Assembly (NCBI RefSeq): GCF_008064635.1
Contig: NZ_VRYZ01000003.1
Coordinates: forward strand, 434,001-498,000
Length of the DNA stretch: 64,000 bases
Direction of reading: 5' to 3'
Origin: Parahaliea aestuarii
GTDB lineage: Bacteria > Pseudomonadota > Gammaproteobacteria > Pseudomonadales > Halieaceae
Every line of letters starts with the position of its first letter. The first letter of the stretch is position 1. Under the pieces are notes generated by a model. That model was not told where the DNA came from, did no database searches, and saw nothing but the letters and a program-made list of their open reading frames with translations. Positions 53,651 through 62,270 of this stretch are shown here, in pieces. Both the position numbers and the translations under genes were made by a program.

Positions 53651-55816
53651 ATGAATCGCATTTTGCCTCTCGCACTGGCTGTGGCCGGCGCGAATGCGGC
53701 TGTTGCCGAGCAACTGCCGCTTGAACACGTACTGGTCTCCGTGCCCCTGCACAAACAGACCGCCGAAACCGCCCTGCCTGTCACTGTCCTCAGTGGTGAT
53801 GACCTGAGCCGGGCTGCCGCCGCCACTATTGGCGACACCCTAAACAACACGCCGGGGCTGGCCAACGCCTCCTTCGGTCCCGGTGTCGGCCAGCCGGTGA
53901 TCCGCGGCCAGCAGGGACCCCGGGTCACGGTGCTGCAGAATGGCACTTCGAGTGCCGACGCCTCCAATATTTCTGCCGACCACGCCGTGTCGGTGGAGGC
54001 CATGCTCGCCGACAGCATCGAGATTCTGCGCGGACCCTCTACTCTGCTCTATGGTGGCGGCGCCATCGGTGGTGTGGTCAATGTGATCGACAACCGTATT
54101 CCCACCCGGCGTATCGATGGTGTTGAGGGCGGTGCAGAGTACCGCCACGATGCAGCCAGCGACATGGACACCCTGGTCGGCCGGCTTGAAGGTGGCAGTG
54201 GCAATTTCGCGTTCCACATCGACGGACTTTACCGCGACTGGAACAACCTCGAGATTCCCGGCAAGGCAGCCCGGGAGCACGGCGATGAGCACCACGACGA
54301 AGACCACGATCATGAGGAGGAGCACGGGGAAGGCCACCACGAGGAGCATGAAGGTGAGGAGACTACCGACGGCTACATAGCCAATACTGACGGTCGCACC
54401 CGCAGCGCCACGGTCGGTGCCAGCTACCACTTCGACAAGGGCTTTGTCGGCTTTGCCGTCAACCGTCTCGAGAACGAGTACGGCATTCCCGCCGGCGGCC
54501 ACGTGCACCACGACGAGGACGGCCACGAGGGTCACGAAGAGGGAGATCATCACGAAGAAGATCATGATCACGAGGGCGAGGACCACGATCATGAGGAGCA
54601 CGGCCACGAGGACGGTGGCGTGCGCATCGACCTGGAGCAGACCCGTTACGACCTGGCGATGCATCTGCACGAACCGATACCCGGCTTCGAAGTGGCGCGT
54701 GCTTTTGTGACCTACACCGATTACCAGCACAAGGAAATCGAACCCGGTGGCGAGGTTGGCACCCGCTACGCGAGCGATACCTGGGAGGGTCGCCTGGAAC
54801 TGGTCCACGAGCCCTTCGCCGGCATGCACGGCGTTGTCGGCCTGCAGGCACGGGACAAGGAATTCAGCGCTGTGGGCGAAGAGGCCTTCATCCCGCTGAC
54901 CGACAGCCGCGATTTCGGCCTGTTCCTGCTGGAGGACTACCATATCAACGCCTGGACCTTTGAAGGGGGGCTGCGCTACGACCGGGATGAACGCGACCCG
55001 GACACCACCTTCGCTGACAGCCAGGACTTCAATGCCTTCAGCGCCTCGGCCTCCGCCCTGTGGGACATCACCGATGCCTGGCAGCTGAGCCTGGCCCTGT
55101 CGCGCGCCGAGCGGGCGCCGTCCATCGAGGAGCTGTACTCCAATGTGGAGAACAGTGATCCGGAGTCCTGGATCGTTCACGCTGCCACCAGCGCCATCGA
55201 ACTGGGCAACCCGGACCTGGACACGGAAACTTCCAACAACGCGGACCTGTCCCTGCGCTGGGACAGCGGTAGCCACTATGTGGAAGTTACCGCCTACTAC
55301 AACGACTTCCATGACTACATCGATCTTGAGAACACCGGAATCGAAGTGGATGAGACGCCGGTGCACGCCTATATCCAGGGCGATGCCACTTTCCGCGGTG
55401 TGGAGGTCGACAGCCAGTTTACCCTCGCCAGTTTCGGCGGCGGCGCGGTCATGTTGCGACTGTTCGGTGATATCACCGAGGGCGAGCTCGACAACGGCGA
55501 TGACGTGCCGCGCCTGCCGCCAGTGCGGGTGGGAAGCCACCTGAGTTGGGGCAACGATAACCTGAACGTCTGGGGGCGTGTGATCGATGCCGCGGAGCAG
55601 GACAAGCCGGGCGCCAACGAGGAATCTACCGAAGGCTACACACGCTGGGACGCCGGAGTTGAGTACCGGCTGGGCGTGGCGGACAGCCAGCTCACACTGT
55701 TCGCCACACTCAACAACATCACCGACGAGGAGATTCGCCTCAGCACCTCCTTCCTGCGCGATGTGTCACCGGAGGCGGGGCGCAGCCTGGAAGCGGGTTT
55801 GCGCTACAACTTCTAG
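53651..55816 (+). CDS. histidine-rich TonB-dependent receptor (ZnuD-like)
   Basis: 721-aa outer-membrane receptor. It has a signal peptide (RILPLALAVAGANAAVAE), a TonB box region (EHVLVSVPLHKQTAETALPV), a plug with EILRGPSTLLYGGGAIGG near 125, and a barrel ending GRSLEAGLRYNF. Two long extracellular loops at about residues 205-238 and 280-322 are packed with His, Asp and Glu (HHDEDHDHEEEHGEGHH), as in ZnuD zinc receptors. GGAG lies 10 bases before the ATG. Zinc uptake is therefore likely; a Zur box was not recognised. A terminator follows. Confidence 0.92.
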   Translation: MNRILPLALAVAGANAAVAEQLPLEHVLVSVPLHKQTAETALPVTVLSGDDLSRAAAATIGDTLNNTPGLANASFGPGVGQPVIRGQQGPRVTVLQNGTSSADASNISADHAVSVEAMLADSIEILRGPSTLLYGGGAIGGVVNVIDNRIPTRRIDGVEGGAEYRHDAASDMDTLVGRLEGGSGNFAFHIDGLYRDWNNLEIPGKAAREHGDEHHDEDHDHEEEHGEGHHEEHEGEETTDGYIANTDGRTRSATVGASYHFDKGFVGFAVNRLENEYGIPAGGHVHHDEDGHEGHEEGDHHEEDHDHEGEDHDHEEHGHEDGGVRIDLEQTRYDLAMHLHEPIPGFEVARAFVTYTDYQHKEIEPGGEVGTRYASDTWEGRLELVHEPFAGMHGVVGLQARDKEFSAVGEEAFIPLTDSRDFGLFLLEDYHINAWTFEGGLRYDRDERDPDTTFADSQDFNAFSASASALWDITDAWQLSLALSRAERAPSIEELYSNVENSDPESWIVHAATSAIELGNPDLDTETSNNADLSLRWDSGSHYVEVTAYYNDFHDYIDLENTGIEVDETPVHAYIQGDATFRGVEVDSQFTLASFGGGAVMLRLFGDITEGELDNGDDVPRLPPVRVGSHLSWGNDNLNVWGRVIDAAEQDKPGANEESTEGYTRWDAGVEYRLGVADSQLTLFATLNNITDEEIRLSTSFLRDVSPEAGRSLEAGLRYNF

Positions 55817-56358
55817 GTGTTCGCGGCCCGCTTTGGCGGGCCCTTTTTCTGGCTATTCCAGCCGTACTGGCGGATGGGCGCCTCGTCCTCCGCCATTTTT
55901 ACATCTGTTTCGTAGGTCAATCCGAGCTTTTCCAGCAGCCGGATGGACGGGGCGTTGTCCGGGTTGACGATGGCTATCAGCCGTGTGAAACCCAGCTCCT
56001 GAACTGCGTAGTCCCATACTGCGCGGGCTGCCTCCACTGCGTAACCCCGGCCGCGGGCGGCGGGCAGAAAGCCGTAGCCGATGTCCACGTCGGCCAGTTG
56101 CGGTCGCTTGACCAGCCCGCAAAGGCCGATGAATTCGCCGGTATCGCGCAAACGCACCGCGTACATGCCAAAGCCGTGCTCGCGGTAACTCGCTACTGGC
56201 CCCTCTTCTATATAGCTGCGTGCCTGTTCCTCCGTGCGCACACCGCGGTCGGCCACGTTGGCGATAAAGTCGGGATCGTTCAGCACCGCCAGCACATGGG
56301 GGGCATCGGATGGGGTCAGGGAGGCGATGGTGAGTCGCTCGGTGGTCAATGTCAGCAT
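55813..56358 (-). CDS. GNAT-family N-acetyltransferase (RimJ/RimL type)
   Basis: 181-aa acetyl-CoA-dependent transferase. MLTLTTERLTIASLTPSDAP is the RimJ/RimL-like start, VDIGYGFLPAARGRGYAVEA is the acetyl-CoA-binding motif near 98-117, and IAIVNPDNAPSIRLLEKLG closes the domain. Its stop shares CTAG with the receptor stop, and the terminator of the receptor lies within its last codons (encoding KKGPPKRAANT). GGAGC precedes the ATG. The substrate is unknown. Confidence 0.92.
   Translation of the reverse strand: MLTLTTERLTIASLTPSDAPHVLAVLNDPDFIANVADRGVRTEEQARSYIEEGPVASYREHGFGMYAVRLRDTGEFIGLCGLVKRPQLADVDIGYGFLPAARGRGYAVEAARAVWDYAVQELGFTRLIAIVNPDNAPSIRLLEKLGLTYETDVKMAEDEAPIRQYGWNSQKKGPPKRAANT
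55825..55849 (+). terminator. terminator of the ZnuD-like receptor, inside the GNAT gene
   Basis: GGCCCGC (55825-55831), TTTG loop, GCGGGCC (55836-55842), then CTTTTTCT. A clear rho-independent signal that also codes the C-terminus of the convergent acetyltransferase. Confidence 0.85.
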
Positions 56359-56461
56359 GGGAGCTCCGCTTTTGCCATAGCTTAACCCGCCGCGCCGCGG
56401 CGGTGAATTCACCGCGGTGGCCTGTTACAGTGCGCACATTCAAACAGGGCAGGGCAGCAAC

Positions 56462-57025
56462 ATGACGCAGCGCTTGATCGTCGGCATCAGTGGCGCCTCG
56501 GGCATCCTCTACGGGGTGCGCGCACTGGAGCTGCTGCGCACCGCCGGGGTCGAAACCCACCTGGTGATGTCTGCCTCGGCCCAGCTCACCGCCCACCACG
56601 AACTGGATATCAGCCTCGACACAGTGAAAGCCCTGGCCAGCGAAGTCCACGCGGTAAAGAACGTGGGCGCCTCCATCGCCAGCGGCTCCTTTCCCACCGG
56701 CGGCATGCTGATCGCTCCCTGTTCGGTGCGCACCATGTCCGAGATTGCCACCGGCGTAACCTCCAGTCTGCTGACCCGCGCCGCCGACGTGGTGCTGAAG
56801 GAGCGGCGCCGGCTGGTGCTGATGCTGCGGGAGACCCCCTTGCACACCGGTCATCTGCGTACCATGACCCAGTTGTCGGAGATGGGGGCGGTGATTGCGC
56901 CACCGGTTCCCGCCTTCTACACCCGCCCCGCTTCCATTGACGAGATGGTCACCCAGAGCGTGGGCCGGGCCCTGGATCTGTTCGGTCTGGAGCTGCCCGA
57001 GGTGGAGCGTTGGCGCGGTGACTGA
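56462..57025 (+). CDS. ubiX: flavin prenyltransferase UbiX
   Basis: Attaches a dimethylallyl group to FMN to make the prenyl-FMN cofactor of UbiD-type decarboxylases (187 aa, normal length). RLIVGISGASGILYGVRALE near 4-23 binds FMN; SGSFPTGGMLIAPCSVRTMS near 82 and RRRLVLMLRETPLHTGH near 120 are the substrate blocks. The ATG at 56462 gives the standard N-terminus. UbiD is not in the window. The MFS gene follows 25 bases on. Confidence 0.95.
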   Translation: MTQRLIVGISGASGILYGVRALELLRTAGVETHLVMSASAQLTAHHELDISLDTVKALASEVHAVKNVGASIASGSFPTGGMLIAPCSVRTMSEIATGVTSSLLTRAADVVLKERRRLVLMLRETPLHTGHLRTMTQLSEMGAVIAPPVPAFYTRPASIDEMVTQSVGRALDLFGLELPEVERWRGD

Positions 57026-57050
57026 CACCGCAACCGCGGGCGGATAGACC

Positions 57051-58214
57051 ATGCCCATCCTGTTCGGCGTGGTGCTGCTGGATCTGATCGGTTTCGGCAT
57101 CGTCATCCCCATCCTGCCCTTCCTTTCGCCCCAGCTCGGGGCCAGCAAAATGGACATCGCCCTCATTATCGTCGCCTATGCCGCGGGGGCAGGCCTGTGC
57201 GGCGGTTTCTGGGGGCGGCTGTCGGATCGCATCGGTCGCAAGAAAGTAATCATGATCTGCCTCGCCGGGGCGGCGCTGGGCTACGTCATGCTCGGCCTCG
57301 CCAGCGAGCTGTGGATGGTCTACGCCGCGCGCGCGTTCGCCGGGTTGATGGCGGGCAATTTCGGGGTGGCCTCGGCCATGGTGGCGGACCTCACCCGTCC
57401 CGACCAGCGCGCCAGGGGCATGGGCATGATCGGTGCCGCCTGGGGGCTGGGGATTATGCTCGGCCCTTTCCTCGGTGGCCTGCTGGCCGGTAACAGCGGC
57501 GACTTTACCCTGCCCTGTATCGCCGCGGGTGTGATGTCGACCCTGGCGATTGTGGCGGCGGCGGTGTTCCTGCCGGAATCGGTCAGCGCCGCGAATCGCG
57601 CTGCCAACCGGGAAAAGCAGCGCACCGGGGGCAGTGGCGGCAGCCTGGCCATGCTGAAGGCGACCGGCAACCGCCTGCTCGCATTGCAGTATGCCCTGCA
57701 CAACAGTGTGGCCAGCGGTTTTACCTACCTGGTGCCCCTGTGGACCGGCGACCTGCTGGGCTGGGGCGCGCGGGAAGTGGGCATGCTGTTCGGCGCCCAG
57801 GGCGCGATTATGGTGGTGCTGCAGGCGGGACTGCTCGGCCCGCTGGTGCGCCTGCTGGGGGAGTGGCGTTTGCTGCGCCTGATGATTGGCCTGTTCCTGA
57901 CCGGCGTGCTGGTGGCCCTGTTCGCCCGCGGCCCGGTAGCAATGTCTGCGGCGGTGTTTATCGCCATGTCCGGCGGCACCCTGTGTATGCCGCTGCTCAA
58001 TACCATTGCCAGCCAGCGCACGCCGCTGGAGCTGCGCGGGGAGATGCTCGGCACCACCAGCGCCGCCGCTTCCTGGGGCCGGGTCTGCGGCCCCCTGATG
58101 GGCGGTGTCGGTTTGGCCCTGTTCGGCTATACCGGCGGCTGGATCGCCTGCGCGCTGGTGCTGTGTGCCTACTTCAGCTGGGCCTGGTGTGCCGGGCCGC
58201 GGAAAAAGATCTGA
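57051..58214 (+). CDS. MFS transporter (TetA/DHA1-like)
   Basis: 387-aa inner-membrane transporter with about 12 hydrophobic segments. The first segment begins LFGVVLLDLIGFGIVIPILP as in TetA-type exporters, and motif A is GRLSDRIGRKKV between segments 2 and 3. Family stretches GLMAGNFGVASAMVADLTRP and GAAWGLGIMLGPFLGGLLAG are also TetA-like. No strong ribosome site is seen before ATG 57051. Drug or metabolite export by proton antiport is expected; the substrate is unknown. Confidence 0.9.
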   Translation: MPILFGVVLLDLIGFGIVIPILPFLSPQLGASKMDIALIIVAYAAGAGLCGGFWGRLSDRIGRKKVIMICLAGAALGYVMLGLASELWMVYAARAFAGLMAGNFGVASAMVADLTRPDQRARGMGMIGAAWGLGIMLGPFLGGLLAGNSGDFTLPCIAAGVMSTLAIVAAAVFLPESVSAANRAANREKQRTGGSGGSLAMLKATGNRLLALQYALHNSVASGFTYLVPLWTGDLLGWGAREVGMLFGAQGAIMVVLQAGLLGPLVRLLGEWRLLRLMIGLFLTGVLVALFARGPVAMSAAVFIAMSGGTLCMPLLNTIASQRTPLELRGEMLGTTSAAASWGRVCGPLMGGVGLALFGYTGGWIACALVLCAYFSWAWCAGPRKKI

Positions 58215-58229
58215 AGCGGGCCAGGCGTA

Positions 58230-59264
58230 TCAGATATTCGCACCATTGATGCTGGCTGAAACCAGCACATTGCTGGCAGTCCCCTCAGTGGACTTCAGGA
58301 ACATGCCGCTGTCCACCGCAAACCACTCGTTGATGGTGCTGACAACACTGTCAGCGGTACTGTCTGTGCGGAAGCGGCAGGCCTGGTAAGTGCCTGCGGG
58401 AACGGTCACTGACTCAATGCCGAGAAAGGTGGTTTGCAGTGTCACGGAGGTCGAGGTCTTGTTGTCGAACCCCATGATTTTGGTGGAGACGTTGACCGTG
58501 TAGTTCTGCTGGTAGGACTGCCCGGCCGTCAGGTCGTATCGTTGCAGCCGGTGGGGTGCCAGTTCGATTTCAGACAGCGAGGAGCGCGGTGTAAAACTCT
58601 CAACATGGGTGCCATAGACAAGGCTCCGATGGCTCTCAGGCTTGACCTCGAAATACTGCTCGGAGCGCGAGGTAGACGGGGCCGCGCCGGTAGCGGTGGT
58701 GTTCGACACGGCCTTGAGCACGGAACGGCCTTTGTAGCTGCCGGTGGAGATCACCTGGTCGTAGGATTCGTTGACGACTTCACCCCCGCTGCTGGTGCTG
58801 CGGTAGCTTGCCACGATGGTGGTGTCCAGTGCGCCGAGGTCAGGATTGAAGCAGCGGCGGGCATCACCCGTGCCTGAGCCGGTATCTCCGTCCACCTCGC
58901 GGAACACCGCCTCCATGAAAAACACTTCATTCGGTTTGTCGAGGAAGCTCATCAGCACATTGTTGCCCGCAAATCCGGCGGTGCTAATGGCGCAGGCTGA
59001 CTTGCTGCCACCGCAGAGTCCGCGCTGCCTCTTGCGCCAACCGGCGAATTCGTAGCCCTCGTCAGCCCGGGCAATAAAGGTTTCATCGAAGGTCAGATCG
59101 CTGACATCCACGGGTGAGCAGGACTGTCCGGCGCTGCAGTTGAAGCGCTTGGACTGGGTCGTGATGGATCCGCCTTCAGTCGAAGAAAGCTGGATCTTGC
59201 AGCCACTCAGGATCAGGGCGGGGGCGAGAAGCACCCATGGCGCGATGCGGGGACGGATTTTCAT
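58230..59264 (-). CDS. lipoprotein with bacterial repeat-like domain
   Basis: 344-aa lipoprotein with lipobox LSGC near residue 22. Residues about 28-125 resemble the InlB-B/'bacterial repeat' beta-fold (GGSITTQSKRFNCS, ADEGYEFAGWRKRQRGLCGG with paired cysteines). The C-terminal 200 residues form a beta-rich unknown domain (LGIESVTVPAGTYQACRFRT). The call of a surface or periplasmic role rests on export only. It lies alone on the minus strand between the MFS and SDR genes. Confidence 0.75.
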   Translation of the reverse strand: MKIRPRIAPWVLLAPALILSGCKIQLSSTEGGSITTQSKRFNCSAGQSCSPVDVSDLTFDETFIARADEGYEFAGWRKRQRGLCGGSKSACAISTAGFAGNNVLMSFLDKPNEVFFMEAVFREVDGDTGSGTGDARRCFNPDLGALDTTIVASYRSTSSGGEVVNESYDQVISTGSYKGRSVLKAVSNTTATGAAPSTSRSEQYFEVKPESHRSLVYGTHVESFTPRSSLSEIELAPHRLQRYDLTAGQSYQQNYTVNVSTKIMGFDNKTSTSVTLQTTFLGIESVTVPAGTYQACRFRTDSTADSVVSTINEWFAVDSGMFLKSTEGTASNVLVSASINGANI

Positions 59265-59495
59265 GATGGCGGTTTCTATTTATTCGGGACAGTTGGCAGA
59301 TTATCGGTGGCTTGCAATATGGCCGCCAGAGCCCAACTGAGAACTGGCTCGCAATACCGGACTGTGCCACTGGCATCGCCTGATCCCGTGCCGGGTGACT
59401 TTCCCCCCCGGGGACGGGTATCATGCAGTTTCCAGCATACTCTAAGTTCAATAAAAAGCCCTGATAGTCAAAGTTCGGGCTGAGGGAGAAAGACG

Positions 59496-60260
59496 ATGCC
59501 GACGACGCTTTTCGATTTAACTGGCAAGATTGCCCTGGTGAGCGGCGCCAGCCGCGGTATTGGCGAGGCCATTGCAAAATTGCTGGCGGAGCAGGGCGCC
59601 CACGTGATTGTATCCAGCCGCAAGCTGGATGATTGTCAGCGGGTGGCCGACGATATCGCCGCCGCCGGCGGCAGCGCGGAGGCCTTCCCCTGCCATGTGG
59701 GCAGCATGGAGGACATCGCCGCCATCTTCGCCCATATCCGCAATACCCATGGCCGGCTGGATATCTCGGTGAATAACGCGGCCACCAATCCGTATTTCGG
59801 TCACGTTCTAGACACCGACCTCGCCGCGTTCAGCAAAACAGTGGATGTGAATATCCGCGGCTACTTTTTCATGTCCGTCGAGGCGGGCAAGATCATGCGC
59901 GAGCAGGGTGGCGGTGCGATTGTGAATACCGCCTCCATCAATGCGCTGCAGCCGGGTGCCATGCAGGCCATCTATTCCATCACCAAGGCCGCCGTGGTCA
60001 ACATGACCAAGGCCTTCGCCAAGGAATGCGGCGGGCTGGGGATTCGCTGCAATGCGCTGCTGCCGGGGCTGACCAAAACCAAGTTTGCCGGCGCCCTGTT
60101 CGATAACGAGGACATTTACAACCAGGTCAAGCAGCAGATACCAATGGGCCGCCACGCCGAGCCGGAAGAAATGGCCGGCACCGTCCTGTACCTGGTGTCC
60201 GATGCCAGCAGCTATACCAACGGCGAGTGCATCGTGGTGGACGGCGGTGTCACGCTCTAG
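59496..60260 (+). CDS. SDR-family oxidoreductase
   Basis: 254-aa NAD(P)-dependent classical short-chain dehydrogenase. The cofactor motif SGASRGIG is at residues 16-23, NNAA at 93-96, the catalytic S147, Y160 and K164 are present, and the C-terminal block CIVVDGGVTL closes the fold. It resembles 3-oxoacyl-ACP reductase-like enzymes and dehydrogenases of catabolic pathways. It is preceded by a 231-base gap with no recognisable signal and followed by a convergent cupin gene. Confidence 0.93.
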   Translation: MPTTLFDLTGKIALVSGASRGIGEAIAKLLAEQGAHVIVSSRKLDDCQRVADDIAAAGGSAEAFPCHVGSMEDIAAIFAHIRNTHGRLDISVNNAATNPYFGHVLDTDLAAFSKTVDVNIRGYFFMSVEAGKIMREQGGGAIVNTASINALQPGAMQAIYSITKAAVVNMTKAFAKECGGLGIRCNALLPGLTKTKFAGALFDNEDIYNQVKQQIPMGRHAEPEEMAGTVLYLVSDASSYTNGECIVVDGGVTL

Positions 60261-60327
60261 CTGATTTTTCGGGAAGGGGCTGCCGGGTCGCTACTGTCCC
60301 GGCCAGCTCTCCCCGCCGGGGCCCGGC

Positions 60328-61056
60328 TTACTCCCCGATCGCCTGCGGCGTATCCCGGATTTCCGGGGCCTCCCTGAGGTAGGTGAAACCCCCTTCCTTG
60401 ATATACAGCTCACAGTAGTCATCGCTGTTGGGGGTCAGCGCACCACCGGCCGGTATGCGCAGCCAGGTGTGGGTGCCGTACTCGCCGTGTGCATCGGCAA
60501 AACGGCCTTTCAGCACAAACAGCTCTGCCCCGCGGGGGAAATTGATCTGCCCCAGTTCGGCCGGGCTGTCCCAGGCCTCCAGCCGCATAAAATCCGTATA
60601 GGGTTCCTGGGCATAGAGCTTCTTCCACTGCACACTGCGGCGCACCGAACTCTGCCAGGGTTGATCCTGTGTCTGCATTGCAACTTTCTGTCGGTCCGCG
60701 CCGGGGAACTGGCGCAGCTTCACAAACAGGGTACAGCCCTGCTCTGACCAGGGCGCGTGGCGAAAGCCCTCCGGGTTCAGCAGGTAGCTGCCCGCTGGCC
60801 AGTCTCCCTGCTCGTCGGAGAACACGCCTTCCAGTACCAGAATCTCCTCACCCTGGGGGTGGTCGTGGCCGGGAAAGCGCGCGCCGGGCTCATAGCGGAC
60901 CACTGAGGTGACCTGCCCTGACTCCGCCGCACCCACGCGATGGACACGCTTGCGCCACACATCGGCACCGGGGCTGGCGCTCCAGGGCATGGCCTGTGTA
61001 GCAACGACCACGCGCTGGCTGAGGTCGCCATTGATGGCCTGGTTTTCATTTGTCAT
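60328..61056 (-). CDS. double-cupin protein (ChrR-like)
   Basis: 242-aa cytosolic protein with two cupin barrels. The first (about 22-125) has HDHPQGEEILVLEGVFSDEQ and GDWPAGSYLLNPEGFRHAPW; the second (about 140-235) has FPRGAELFVLKGRFADAHGE and THTWLRIP. The first is of the ChrR type, which in anti-sigma factors binds zinc and senses oxidants, but no anti-sigma N-terminal domain or ECF sigma gene is present here. It may be a metal-dependent enzyme. It is divergent from the hydroxyacid dehydrogenase. Confidence 0.88.
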   Translation of the reverse strand: MTNENQAINGDLSQRVVVATQAMPWSASPGADVWRKRVHRVGAAESGQVTSVVRYEPGARFPGHDHPQGEEILVLEGVFSDEQGDWPAGSYLLNPEGFRHAPWSEQGCTLFVKLRQFPGADRQKVAMQTQDQPWQSSVRRSVQWKKLYAQEPYTDFMRLEAWDSPAELGQINFPRGAELFVLKGRFADAHGEYGTHTWLRIPAGGALTPNSDDYCELYIKEGGFTYLREAPEIRDTPQAIGE

Positions 61057-61258
61057 CTTGCGGTAAACCTGTTGGATGCCGGGTCTGTTGCCCGGTAATG
61101 ATATTTGGACTGCGGGGCCGCTGCGCGGTTCCCCCGGCAAGGAATAGGATCTACTTTTCAGCAGCATAGACCGGTGGAGGAGTTCTGCATAGGGGGCTTT
61201 GCCTGGCGCATGGCGAGTCGTCACCGCTGGCAAATGGATGAATTTCCAGCCAGCGCTA

Positions 61259-61286
61259 TTGCCGTTAAATCACTTTGCGGTATTCT
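61259..61286 (+). promoter_or_regulatory. possible promoter giving a leaderless transcript
   Basis: TTGCCG (61259-61264), a 16-base spacer and TATTCT (61281-61286). The expected start point is at or next to the ATG at 61293, and no Shine-Dalgarno precedes it. Confidence 0.4.
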
Positions 61287-61292
61287 CAAAGC

Positions 61293-62261
61293 ATGAGCAG
61301 AAAAATTTTTGTGACACACCAGCTCCCCGGTGAACGCATCCACCAGCTCGCGGAATTGTGCGACCTCAACCTGTGGATGGGCCCCGGCCTGCTGCCCCCC
61401 GATGCCCTGCGTGAAGAACTCCAGGACTGCCAGGGCCTGCTGTGCCTCCTCACCGACCGTATCAACTCCGACGTGCTGGCGCAGGCGCCGCACCTGGAAT
61501 TCATCTCCAGCATGTCTGTGGGTGTGGATCATATCGACCTCGCCGCTGCCAGCGAACGCGGCATTGCCGTGGGCAATACCCCCGGCGTGCTGGTGGATAC
61601 CACCGCCGACACCGCCTTTGCCCTGTTGCTGGCCGCGGCGCGCCGGGTCAGCGAGGCCGATCGCTTCGTGCGCCAGGGCAACTGGCGGCAGGAAAACGCC
61701 TGGGCGCCCGACTTCTTCACCGGCAAAGACGTGAGCGGAGCCACCCTGGGTATCGTTGGTCTCGGCGCCATCGGCTGCGCCGTGGCGAGGCGGGCCCGGG
61801 GTTTCGGCATGGAAGTACTGGGTTGGTCGCGCAGCAGTCGCGAAGTCGAAGGTGTGAAAGGGGTTTCCCTCGATGAACTGCTACTGCGCAGCGATTTTGT
61901 CAGCGTACATACCGCGCTGACGCCCGAGACCCACCACATGATAGATGCCGCCCGGATTGCCACCATGAAACCCGGCGCGGTGCTGGTGAATGCCGCTCGC
62001 GGCGGTATTGTCGATGAGGTCGCCCTGGCCGCGGCACTGGTGCGCGGAGACCTTTACGCAGCGGGGATCGATGTGTTCGAACGCGAGCCGATCGCCGACG
62101 ACAACCCTCTTTTGCACCTGCCCAATGTGGTGCTCACGCCGCACATCGGCAGCGCCACTTCCCACACCCGGGCGCGCATGGCCGATCTGGCCGTAGACAA
62201 CATTATTGCCGCCCTGCAGGGTGAGGCCATGCCCAACTGCGTTAACCCGGGCGTTTACTGA
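61293..62261 (+). CDS. D-2-hydroxyacid dehydrogenase (glyoxylate/hydroxypyruvate reductase-like)
   Basis: 322-aa NAD(P)H enzyme of the D-isomer-specific 2-hydroxyacid family. The Rossmann motif GLGAIG is at residues 156-161; the active-site trio is R236 in AARGG, E265 and H284. WSRSSRE after the second strand suggests NADPH preference, as in glyoxylate reductases. The ATG at 61293 was chosen over a TTG at 61275. Its product class is D-2-hydroxyacids such as glycerate; exact substrate uncertain. Confidence 0.93.
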   Translation: MSRKIFVTHQLPGERIHQLAELCDLNLWMGPGLLPPDALREELQDCQGLLCLLTDRINSDVLAQAPHLEFISSMSVGVDHIDLAAASERGIAVGNTPGVLVDTTADTAFALLLAAARRVSEADRFVRQGNWRQENAWAPDFFTGKDVSGATLGIVGLGAIGCAVARRARGFGMEVLGWSRSSREVEGVKGVSLDELLLRSDFVSVHTALTPETHHMIDAARIATMKPGAVLVNAARGGIVDEVALAAALVRGDLYAAGIDVFEREPIADDNPLLHLPNVVLTPHIGSATSHTRARMADLAVDNIIAALQGEAMPNCVNPGVY

Positions 62262-62270
62262 GCGGCGTTT

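Noticed and set aside
53840-55540. 566-aa minus-strand ORF inside the ZnuD-like receptor
   Set aside because: Antisense shadow of a strongly supported receptor; the Val-rich runs come from the His/Glu codons read in reverse.
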